Origin: Hoplostethus atlanticus
Taxonomy: Eukaryota; Chordata; Actinopteri; Trachichthyiformes; Trachichthyidae
Assembly (NCBI GenBank): GCA_034670405.1
Contig: JAXDDX010000010.1
Location: forward strand, 8,008,501 to 8,072,500
Reading direction: 5' to 3'
DNA length: 64,000 nt
Position numbers and translations under genes: made by a program. Below the pieces are notes generated by a model, which saw nothing but the letters and a program-made list of their open reading frames with translations, was not told where the DNA came from and did no database searches. Below, piece after piece: positions 46,262 through 56,829 of this stretch. Positions within the stretch are counted from its first letter, which is position 1. Every line of letters starts with the position of its first letter.

Positions 46262-47963
46262 GTAGGCCAGGTCTCGAGGGGGATTTGGTACCCACTTGAA
46301 AACCTTATAACTCATAACTTTTGGTGATTTAATGTTTGAAATTCAATTGAAGGATTACATGGTCCTAGTAAATTCTCCATATCTGATCATCATATCATCT
46401 GACAGCGACGTTGTTACTGTGTGTAGATGCCATAAAGTTTGGAGAAAGTTCTGTAGGCTGTGGTGGAGTGAAACTCACTGCAGCAAATTAGCCACCATGC
46501 AGACCGTCAAACAAAAAAAGTCATTAGCCATTAGAGGTTTTCATTTGACGGCAGAGCTGCGCATCACTTTCATGTTATTGCTACGGGTAGAAGGGAGGGG
46601 ATAGCAGTCGATTCATTCCCAAGAGGGATTAGGGTTTTTCAGGCGGTACATAATTAACACACACAAAACAAAAATAAGAAAACTTACAATATAACAAACC
46701 AGCACGGCTACGGGCGGCATGCTCACTTCATTATCTCTTCCAACTGTTGAGAATGTGAATGGCTGCAGGACAGTCATCAGGACATCAGCGCACACATTGC
46801 ACAGATGGCAAAATACAGTAGACACACAAACCGAGCACAAAAGAAAAACACACATTCTTTATTTTAAGCATTATTTCATTTTGCGTTAATTCCCTTAATA
46901 TTGTTTTCATTTTCCATGTGCTTATCATTGTTGTTTTTTTTATTATTCTCATCCCCAATATTCAGCATAAATACTTCCGCTGTATTGAATTTTGTACTTT
47001 TTTAAATTGCTTTTGCAATACAACAGTCATGCCAATAATAACAAGACAGAGAAACAGAGATAGAGGGAGAGCATCCGGTGCAGTAAGACAGACTTTAAAT
47101 GGGTTGATGGCGTGATAGATAGTTGTGTATAGGTCCAGTTGCGTTCTACTTTTCCATGAGGATCATTTCAAAGTTGGACTCCAAAGCCACGCAGATCCAA
47201 ATTCTTTGCAGATCTGTGTGTGATGAGCGTATATCCCCGACCTCGCCGCCCTTCAGCTCCCGATTCCAGCTACTTCATTCTCTCTCATCCTTCACTAAGA
47301 ATATCCGTTATCACCTCTCGGTGCTTCTAAACATTGTTTCTTTAGTCACTTAATGTTCAGCTGCTGCTAACCGGGCTTAAGTCCTCAGCATCACTACTTT
47401 ATACTCTAGGATCTGTTAGCCCCTGACCTCGCTCCTCAAAATAGCCCTGCCTACCCTGCATGCCCTTTCTCCCTGCATTTAATCCCCCTCCAACATGCGT
47501 ACACGCTCACATGCACACACATTTACCCAATTCCATCAAGTTGGTCTTAATCCAGCGAGAAATAATTCATTTGCACGGACCCTCTCCTGCCTCTCTCTCT
47601 CTCTCTCTCCCTCCCTCTCCCATCGTCCCCCCTCCTCGCCAGCCCCTCCTCTCCCTTATCTGTCTTAATAAGAAAGCTCTTTGACTCCTCCAGAGGGAGA
47701 GAAGGGAAGGGAGGGAGGTCGGTAATGGATTTAAGGCCCCATCTTTAATTCATAGATTAAGACATTTGCTCCCAGGAAAGGGGAGGGAAAAAAATGACAC
47801 GTGGCGCAGCATTAGATTTAATGTGTTGTTCTGTTCAGCCATTTATATAATGCTTTTGGCCTTAAATCAACTATCCTAAATTAGGCTCCTCTTATTCAAG
47901 CAAACTTTTCAGTCCTCACTCTTTCTCTCGTTTTCTCCGGCTCCATCACTCTCTCTCTCTCTC

Positions 47964-47998
<35 letters not shown>

Positions 47999-48365
47999 TG
48001 CACTGTCCTTATGTTACAAGGCAACTCATGTAAAAGAAGATAGTGTCCAGTATTGCTTGCATTCAGGCCTAACCCATACTTTGACCCTCACCTTGCCTCC
48101 TAGAGGAGGTGGACAAAATAGTGAAAACGCTGCATGAAAAATGACTTTAACTAGGCTGCTGCAAAGGCCAGGTCTGACAATCAGCACTTTTATATGTGAG
48201 CTTTCAAAGCAATATGAGGCACCAAAGAGGTTAGTGGGAGTCTCTATCAAGGCCAAGGCAATTCAGCCAATGAATATGAGGCTCTTTTACAGGACTAGGT
48301 TCACCCTTGGGTGCAAACACTGTTCCCCTCATGATGTTTCCTGGAGTTCATGAGTTCATATTCCA

Positions 48366-48560
48366 TGGCCTCCGCAATCACCACATCTAAACATCGCTGA
48401 ACCTTTGTGGGAAGTAGATTTTCTCATCCTTCATCCAAAGAACTGGAGGCTTTCCTTCTTGAAGAAACGTCCAATAACCCACTAGACACAGTCCAGTACT
48501 TGGATTACACTGAGGACTGAATCTGTTCTGAAGGCAAACGGTGATGCTGCTCCTTATTAG
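48366..48560 (+). pseudogene. Tc1/mariner transposase C-terminal remnant
   Basis: The frame at 48366 reads WPPQSPHLNIAEPLWEVDFL, matching the DWPPQSPDLNPIENLW catalytic-domain signature, and ends TESVLKANGDAAPY, as in the usual IEAVLKAKGGPT ending. An in-frame TAG at 48483-48485 breaks it. The surrounding 48020-48720 is probably the body of the same element (GTGTCCAGTATTGCTTGCAT lies upstream), but its ends are not resolved. Confidence 0.7.
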
Positions 48561-49082
48561 CTACTTAAAAAATGTATTGAGTTTATCGTCTACCTATGCC
48601 TCACATCTGCAAGTTTGTTCACTTTTGACCTTTTAAGATGTTCACTAAAGAATACAGCTGTCTGGATGCTGTTGAAAGAAAATAAACCAAATTAATGTTT
48701 AAACAAACTGAGACAAAATAGTAAAGACACACACCAGTAAAGAGCAGGAGATCTGAGAGATGGACCTTTTGCCATTTCAAAGAGATCCTTTGAGAATTAA
48801 TTAAGGAATACATCTGCTGATTTAGAGGTTTGTGTGTTTTTTCAGTCAGCACACATTTGGCCCTCCTAATGTGCTTTGTTTTACTGAACCCAGTCATACA
48901 CAGGACATCAACGGTTCAAGAAGAAGGTTTTCATTGGTGTCATTTTCTGTTTTTTTCTGATACCCAGTGTTGGGCTTGTTGTTGTTCCTGTGACACATTA
49001 CCAGCCAACACTGCTGGCATAAAGCGCATCAAACAAATATGTGGTATTTAAAAGAAACCCAACATATGTATGATGTTCCCCT

Positions 49083-49232
<150 letters not shown>

Positions 49233-49233
49233 G

Positions 49234-49361
49234 ATGTAAACGACAACGTCCCATTCTTCACTTCCTCCATCTACGAGGCCTCGGTCACCGAGGGGGCAGC
49301 ATCAGGGACCCTGGTCTTCCAGGTTTCAGCCACTGACCTGGACTTGGGCCTCAACGGCAAG
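49234..49361 (+). CDS. cadherin gene exon 9: linker and start of the sixth EC repeat
   Basis: The acceptor is CCATACAG after a long CT tract, the donor GTGAGC at 49362. Two leading bases complete the Asp codon begun in exon 8, giving the canonical linker DVNDNVPFFTSSIYE. It then encodes ASVTEGAASGTLVFQVSATD (TEG as XEX motif) and LDLGLNGK, the start of the DxDxGxNG calcium loop. It ends on a codon boundary. No defect is seen. Confidence 0.94.
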
Positions 49362-49564
49362 GTGAGCACACACACACACACAGACACAAACACCAAACAC
49401 TCCTATCATCAGTAAGTTTAGCAATTGAGTAGCCCAGACAGATAATCCATACTCTCCTGAATTGCTTTTTAGAAAGTAGAATGGGCTCTAAAATACATCT
49501 GCCTCTGGAAAGAGTGAGGTATAGAAAAATAAATATAGATGGATGTATAGACAGATAGAAAGTC

Positions 49565-49609
<45 letters not shown>

Positions 49610-49619
49610 TAAATAATAG

Positions 49620-50375
49620 AAACCTTGCTGCAGGGGTTTTCTTCCTTTCAGCCACAAGAGCATTAGTGAGGTCGCTACTGATGTTGGGCGATGAGGCCTG
49701 GCTCGCAGTTCATTCCCAAAGGTGTTGGATGGGTTGAGGTCAGGGCTCTGAGCAGGCCAGTCACGTTCTTCCACACCGATCTGGACAAACCATTTCTGTA
49801 TGGACCTCGCTTTGAGCATGGGGGTGTTGTCATCATGGTTTCTGTGGGTCCTTAAAAAGTCTTAAAAAGTCTTAAATTCAATTATCTAAATTCAAGTCCT
49901 TAAAATACTACTGTTGGTCTAAAATGGTCTCAAATTGGATTTTTAGTGGCATTAAAAATGTCTCAAAAAGTCTTAAATTTAACTTGCTGAAACCTGCAGA
50001 AACCCTGGTCATGCTGAAACAGGATAGGGTAGGGAAGCACAGAATCGTTAAGATTTCCCTTCACTGGAACTGGAAGGGGCCCTGGACCATGAAAAACAGC
50101 CCCAGACCACTATGAGCATCATGAGCTGTTGTTGCTCCTAGACAATAACAGCACTTACAGTTGACCGGGCATGAATTTAACAAACGTACTTGTTGGAAAG
50201 GTGGCATCCTAGGACAGTGCCACGCTGAAAGTCACTGAGCTTTTCAGTACGGCTCCTTGTACTGCCAATGTTTGTCTACGGAGATTGCATGGCTTGATTT
50301 TACACACCTGTCAGCAATGGATGTGGCGGAAATAGCTGAATCCACTAATTGGAAGGGGCGTCTGCATACTTTTGG
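49620..50375 (-). mobile_element. Tc1-type element, internally deleted
   Basis: The minus-strand frame 49819-49469 carries IQKWFVQIGVEERDWPAQSP then DLNPS, the catalytic C-terminal region of Tc1 transposase. Further right, ATAACAGCACTTACAGTTGA, AGGTGGCATCCTAGGACAGT and GAATCCACTAATTGGAAGGG with GCATACTTTTGG are the 5' part and terminal region of the same family. Large internal portions are missing, so it is inactive. Confidence 0.8.
49834..50007. mobile_element. small MITE inside the Tc1 remnant
   Basis: GGTTTCTG (49837-49844) and CAGAAACC (49997-50004) are inverted ends around sequence rich in GTCTTAAA. It separates GTCATCAT from GTCATGCT, which looks like an imperfect duplication of Tc1 sequence where GTCATGCTG is expected. 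The family is common in teleosts. Boundaries are approximate to a few bases. Confidence 0.6.
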
Positions 50376-52052
50376 TATACATATACATACATGAATACAT
50401 AGCTGCAGACCTACATACATGCGTACATGTTATACATACATGAATATACAGGTCTACATACAGACATATACCGGCCCACAGCTATCGACAAGTATGCATT
50501 GTATCACAATTAAATGTTCCTCTGTTGATAGTATTAAGGAAAGCATTGTTGAACCGCTGAAAGCTCAGGGCACACACTCCATGCACATCGTCCTTAGCTG
50601 TCTCACTGCTGGATTTTTGGCTTGGCAGTGTTCAGTCACAGATACAATAGACAGTAGTGTACATGTATTATGTGTCTTTTCATCATACATTTCCCCTGTT
50701 ACAGCTCCCCAGGCTTGGCGATGTTCACTTTTGCTAGGGCAGAGGGCATTCATAGCTAGTGCCAACACAGTTTTACTCATTGAGATATTGAAATTAGCTT
50801 CATTAATCTTTTATCAATAGGCTGCTGAGCGCCAAAAAAGACAACCTTAGAACCACTGAAAACAACCTTGATATGGTTTCTTTCCTTTCTAATAATAAAG
50901 TATTTGATGTTTGAGTTTACCAGCAAAGTCACAGTGTTTTGCACATCCTCATCTAGACGTGTTAAAGAAATATAATCTCATTCATAAAGCGTAAGAGCTC
51001 TCTCTTTCTATTTACTATGCGTTGACATACAGCCATCCCCACAAGTACTTTGTCAGTGGCACTTTGTCAACGTCAAAGTTCACTGTTTCATCTATAATTC
51101 AAAGGTATTTTCAATCACATCAGATAAACAGTTAAAGAAAAACAAGTTATTTTTTGAAAGGGTCCCCCACTTCAGAGAGTCAAAAGAAATTGGACGGACT
51201 AATATGAATTGTTACTAATTGTTTATATTTAGAAAAATATAAGTCACAATCCTCCTCCTCCTGCATATCTATATACAGATTCTACCACCAAACAAGCGTC
51301 TGAGCTTCCAAACCAGCCCCAAAACACCATGATCCTACAGAGCTTAAAACATAGGCATGAATGACTTAAATTGTTGTCTGCTCCCATTCATTTTCCTCAA
51401 AAAAAACAAAAACAGCCCCTTAAGTTATGATGCTAATATTGAAGCTCTGTATCAGGAACATAATGAATGGCCCAAAGCAGGTGTGATTACCCAGACTTAC
51501 TTGTATTCATTCATCCAAACTGTGGACTCCATTCTGCCTGATAGTAATTTAGAGCCAAGTGTAGTGCATAGCTGAAACTACATGGAGATACATTGAAATG
51601 CCTAAAAGGCTGTGACCAAATCAGAATGCCATGCTCTCTACTAACTGTGTGCAATGTGTGGAAAACAGCTCTAATAGTGCTGGTAAAACAAATAAAGCCT
51701 CTTTACTCCTGTAAACATATAAATTGTATGTGCAAGTTGTCATAATGCCCACATGACAGGTATTTGTAGGTGAGGCCATGCAAATTGAAAATGTGTCCCA
51801 TTAACTGACACTTATAATAAGATCTTTTAAAAGTGGCATAAAGACTTTGCACCATCTAGTTCAGATCAGATCAGATCAGAAAGTGCTCCAATTATGAAGG
51901 GCACTTTGAGGTGCAAGGGTGCCATGATTTGGCTTTATCAAATGGTCAACCCAAATCACTGTTTAGGACCTCAGATTGTAGTAGGGAACCCCAGTAATGT
52001 TAACACTAATTCTCTATGATTCTAACTCCCCCTCTCCATTTTGATTCCCCAG

Positions 52053-52108
52053 ATTTCTTTCTTCCTTGCTGACTAAACATCGCCTGGAAAACCGATATTT
52101 CAGCCTCT
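52053..52108 (+). pseudogene. decayed partial copy of exon 10 with its own acceptor
   Basis: CCCCAG at 52047-52052 is followed by ATTTCTTTCTTCCTTGCTGAC, against ATATCCTACTCCTTGCTGAC at exon 10. TCCTTGCTGAC is identical in both (52063-52073 and 52156-52166) and TATTTC follows at exactly the same distance in both (52096 and 52189). After allowing for one extra base, it reads ISFFLLTKHRLENRYFSL beside ISYSLLTDRSGDHQYFRI of exon 10. In the phase used by the gene it stops after seven codons. No donor follows before exon 10. It is probably the relic of a tandem duplication of the intron end and exon start. Confidence 0.65.
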
Positions 52109-52146
52109 GATCTTCTATATGATGCCGTCTCTATTTGACTCCCCAG

Positions 52147-52333
52147 ATATCCTACTCCTTGCTGACGGATCGCAGTGGGGACCACCAGTATTTCCGCATT
52201 GACCCAGAGCTGGGATCCATCTACACTGAGACTGTGTTTGACCGCGAAACCAAAGGCTCCTACCTGCTGGAGGTCCAATCTGTGGATGGCTGGGAGTCGG
52301 CCCGTCCCGGCAAGCATGGACAGCCCAACTCCG
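52147..52333 (+). CDS. cadherin gene exon 10: central part of the sixth EC repeat
   Basis: The acceptor is GACTCCCCAG, the donor GTAAGG at 52334. Phase 0 at the start, one base left at the end. It encodes ISYSLLTDRSGDHQYFRIDP, ELGSIYTETVFDRETKGSYL (FDRE calcium motif) and LEVQSVDGWESARPGKHGQP then NS. A second CCCCAG acceptor 94 bases upstream begins a degraded copy of this exon. The exon itself has no stops or frameshifts. Confidence 0.94.
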
Positions 52334-53716
52334 GTAAGGCAGACTGAGATGACGCGCTGCAATTGTGTTTTTTTTGTGTGTTTAATTTAGTCTCCATCTG
52401 GTGCTCAGCCTAATCGCTGTGGTGTTTCTGCACTGCACTTCCCAGAGATCACCTGTCAATCAAACAGTGTGCCCAGTACTGTGACGTCTTTTTCCTTGGA
52501 TTTTCTGGAGTTTGATGGAGTTTGAGTTTCTGTAGGTGGCGCTCTTTTCTTTGTCTGTTCAGCCACGGTGGCTACCGCTGCACATGCTAACTACCCAGCT
52601 CTTCTTCTAGTTATTCCAAACAAACTGCTGTTGCTGCTGCCAGACCTGTAAAAGGCATCACTTCCTGTGTGACACTGGGTGTTTAGAACAGGAATGTTAG
52701 GAATTCCACTCGCTTCCAGTCCAGTTTCAGCCGTTGGAGGAATTTTCTAGAAACGAGCAACAATAGTGTGAAATACAGCAGTTCATTCCATCAGATTTTC
52801 CCGACTCAGTACTATACTAATGACCTGTAAAGATTGATGTCGTTTCTGCAGTGTCCCCAACAACAGAAAAGTAATCAGACGTAAATTAGTATTTGTGTGA
52901 CAATTGCAGTAGGCATCCACAGTCCCAGTCGCTTATTGGGGCCACGCAGGTTCAGATTTTCTACAGTGGTATGGGTTGGTTCATTCTGTGTCGAGTTAAT
53001 TAGTCTGGTTAACGGATCATTAGGTTTCATGTAAACATAGTCACACATAGATTGATGAAGTTGCAGGAAGAGTTGTGATTCGGTGGATGCATATTGCAGT
53101 GTTGGTGATGCAGTTGTAATTGAATTCACAGTCATTCTTGAAAGTTTGTCAACGCTACATGGGTGGTCCTCGTCTCAACCTTACATCTTAGTGAAGATAT
53201 CCCAAATGAAGATCTACAAATAAATGAACGTCTCCTATAGCAACACAAACTCCTGAAAGATCTGACTTTTCACTGGTTAACTTATGATTTACCCACCTGA
53301 TTCTACTGACCTACATAGTTTAACTAACACAAGAGGAGGTTCATTTATTGTTGCAGCTGCACCAATTCCTATTTTCATTTTGCTGCATGCTCAATTTCCA
53401 CTAAAAAAAACCTGGTGAATATAGATCATTTATTTCAGTTAGGAAAAGGTCATTTTGATTTGATAAAAAAATCTATAATTATATCTATAATTGCACTAAG
53501 GGATTCACACACTTTTTAAGACTGTACATAAGAGATGAGAGAGATGTGGTCACAGTTCTACTGAGAGAGAGAGGGAGGGGGAAGAAAAAAAAAAGAGGAG
53601 AGAGCGCTTTTCCTCTTTATTTCTCTTTCTTACCCATATCTGCTCATCTCTCCCTACCGAAAGTCCCAAGGCCATCTCTTTCTCTCTCTCTCTCTCTCTC
53701 TCTGTCTGTCTTCATC

Positions 53717-53836
<120 letters not shown>

Positions 53837-55050
53837 TCATCCCTCCATCTCTTTTTCTCTCTCTACAAATGCATCTTGGACAAAACCTTCCATGTCCCAA
53901 GAGTAGACTGAAGAGAGGGGAAGAAATGAGTGGGTATTTAGAAAGACGGGCGGATGGAGAGAGACAGAGAGCGACAGACGAGGATATATTTTTCATAGAT
54001 ATTTTCATGGATTATTAACAGATACTGTCTCTCTAGGTTCAGCTCATTATGGCATTTGTGGCGGTGTAAACAGAACTAAAATATTAAGCAGACCAGAGAC
54101 TGCAGTGAAGATGATCTGTGGGAGTTTTTATTTTATTTTTATTTTTTTTCCTGGGGTATGAATGTTGAATGAGGTCGGGAAGGATGCATGTACACACACA
54201 CACACATGCATTCAGACTGGGGTTAGACCAGTCGGCACAATCTACCTTTCATATGATAGAGGTTCGTCCCTGACCACAGGTAGTGAATGTGCTTTTATTA
54301 TTATTGTTTTTACATCAGATATCCACCCGGAGAAATCACTCCAGTGTGGTGTGGGATGATTTTCCTCAACAGCTTCAGGGGTGACAGTCTGTAAAAACCT
54401 GTAATGAAACCTGCCTTACTCTTGCCTTAAGGAGCTGCTAACACACCGACAAGAATTTCATTAGTATGGGTTTCAGTGGAGAGTTTTAGTTTCCCATGAA
54501 GGTCAAAATGCTGGGAGAAACACTGAATACTCAGAATACGCAGAAATTACATTTTCTGCAAACAGATTTGACATGAAAATGATTTCAAAGCTGAATGAAT
54601 GAATGAATTCAAAGATACTGACTACTGGTCCAAAATATTGGTATCAGTAATTGCCTTCAAAAACTCATATCGGCCAAATCGGTCAGGCAGACAACAAACA
54701 AACACACACATACACACAGTATGTTCCTGCAGGTGCACACACACATTCACAAGCATACGCAAAACAAAACAGGCAGAGCAAAATAAAGGGTTGCTGGAGA
54801 GACTGCATCTTGATATCTACAGTACATAATAGACATACTGTATGGTTCAAACACCTACACAGACATGGAGACACACACACACACACAGACTTCATCTTGC
54901 ATTTCCAAAAGAGACGTTGGAAAATGGCGCTGGTGCCAGTCCACATAATCAGACAGCCATCACAATGTTGAAGAACACTCACAAACATGACCTTGATACA
55001 AGCCCTGAAAACAGCCCGAGAAAACAGAGCTCTCATACTACTTACAAGCT

Positions 55051-55052
<2 letters not shown>

Positions 55053-55112
<60 letters not shown>
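55053..55112. repeat. (GT)n microsatellite, 60 bp
   Basis: Uninterrupted GT dinucleotides in intron 10. Confidence 0.95.
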
Positions 55113-55114
<2 letters not shown>

Positions 55115-55916
55115 ATTATTTTCACACATACCTGTCCCTGGAAGTGTGAAATCGTGGACGAGAGAGAGCCGATAGCAGACAATGGCAGGAGGGATGATGA
55201 GTTGAGCTGTGTCTGTAGCTCTCCACTCTTCCTCTCTCTCTCGCTCTCTCTTTTCTTCCCCCTCTTTGATGGAGTCTGAACACGGGCAAGGCCTCGCCGT
55301 CTGTGACTTGTTTTGTTATAGCTCCGAGGACGGCATTAGCTTGTTATCTGTGCCATGAACTGTGTACTATCTCTTGCACCCCGGCTTAAATAATTTATCT
55401 CATCTTCAAGAGTGTATTGCAAATTATGTTCCTTTTGATATCGATATCAAAGGGAGCGTACTATGTCGAGTTGCCCCACTCTCCTTCACCGCCACCTCCA
55501 GGGTGCTTTTTACTCCACTTCAGCCTGAAGGCAACCCCCCCCCCCCCCCCCCGCCAACACACACACACACACAGGAAAAAAAAACAGTTTGAGAAAGTTA
55601 GATGTAAAAGACAGGATGAAGGAAACAGACAAGGGAAGGTGAAAGGAGAGAGAGGTTGTTTTTGTCTCTTTCTCTGTGTGCTTACAACTGTGTGCATGTC
55701 GGCATGTCTCTTTGCTTGTGTTTGTGTGTACATATAGGGCGTGTGTGTGTGTATGGGTGCGTGTGCAGGTGCAGTGGTGCAGAGTGACAACCAAAGATTT
55801 GCGATCCAAAGACAGATAGACAGATGCTCATGTTCCGTTTGACAGAATAAGAACAAGCTCATATTTATAATGCCCTGTCTCCTCTCGTTCTCTCTCTCTC
55901 TCTCTCTTTCTGCCAG

Positions 55917-56060
55917 ACACGGCGTATGTTCGCATTTTCATCAGTGACGTGAACGATAATAAGCCGGCATTCGCGCAGGCAGCTTATGAAGTCGACGTGG
56001 ATGAGGATGCTGATGTGGGCTTTGCCATCCTCACTGTCAGCGCCAATGATGGGGATGAAG
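55917..56060 (+). CDS. cadherin gene exon 11: end of the sixth and start of the seventh EC repeat
   Basis: The acceptor is TTTCTGCCAG, the donor GTGAGT at 56061. Two leading bases complete an Asp codon with exon 10, and one base is left for the Gly codon finished in exon 12. It encodes TAYVRIFISDVNDNKPAFAQ with a canonical DVNDNKP linker, AAYEVDVDEDADVGFAILTV (DED as XEX motif) and SANDGDEG, the start of the calcium loop completed as GANAKLRY by exon 12. No defect is seen. Confidence 0.94.
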
Positions 56061-56829
56061 GTGAGTGGCACGAATGAAAGGATAGGAGTGTGTGTTCGTG
56101 TTTGTGGGGGTGGGGGGTGGTTGGGGAGGGGTGGGCTCGCATTACAAAACACACCATAAAGTTTGAGCCACTGCAGAAGAACCCATTTAATATAACCTTT
56201 AGCTGTAATAAGCTCTCTCTCTATTGAAATGTGCACTTTTACTTATGCTGCATAAAGTGATATTTCACTTTAACTTCTTCATCATTTTGGGCTTTAAAAG
56301 AGTTTTTCTTGCTTTGGTCAAATATTTTTCACTATTTAGAACGCACTACCTCCAAGCCGACCTCAACTGTTACCTGTCTTGGGGATCTGCTGTCATTGCT
56401 GGCATCATTTCTAGCTTATAATACCGATAATTGCAATAAGGGAAAGTTTTTTAAGTACGTCCATGAACACAGAATGAAATAAGGCTGTCTGGATCCCATT
56501 TAGAGGTTGATGACTGACCATTTATGACCTACTAGAGGTATTGAATGGTATGAAAAACATACAAATGTTTGACTCTTGTTCTACTCACTTTGTATGTTAA
56601 CTAAATACTTTTTTTTTTTAAATCGTCCTGTTTACCAGAGTACTATATTTGCTCATACTCCAGAAAACCATTTGTGAACTTGGTGATGCTATTTAGGGGT
56701 TACTGAATGGAAAGAAAGAAGAGAAGAGGGAATGAGTATGAGAGGGAAAGCTGTGAAAGGGGAATGAGACAAACATGACAAACTACAGTATCAGGTGCTC
56801 CTATGTTGTGTGGTCTATGTTTGATAAGA

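Larger units (their letters stand above)
49362..52146 (+). other. intron 9
   Basis: Starts GTGAGCACACACACACACACAG. Holds a (GACA)n tract (49571-49608), a deleted Tc1 element (about 49620-50375) with a small MITE inside it, unique AT-rich DNA (50400-52000), and just before exon 10 a decayed copy of the exon-10 start (52032-52108). Confidence 0.85.

Noticed and set aside
46613..46855. Hydrophobic minus-strand ORF of 80 codons
   Set aside because: It looks like a membrane protein only because of AT-rich composition. There are no neighbours or motifs, and it lies in an intron.
52006..52362. 118-codon minus-strand ORF over exon 10
   Set aside because: It is the antisense shadow of the cadherin exon.
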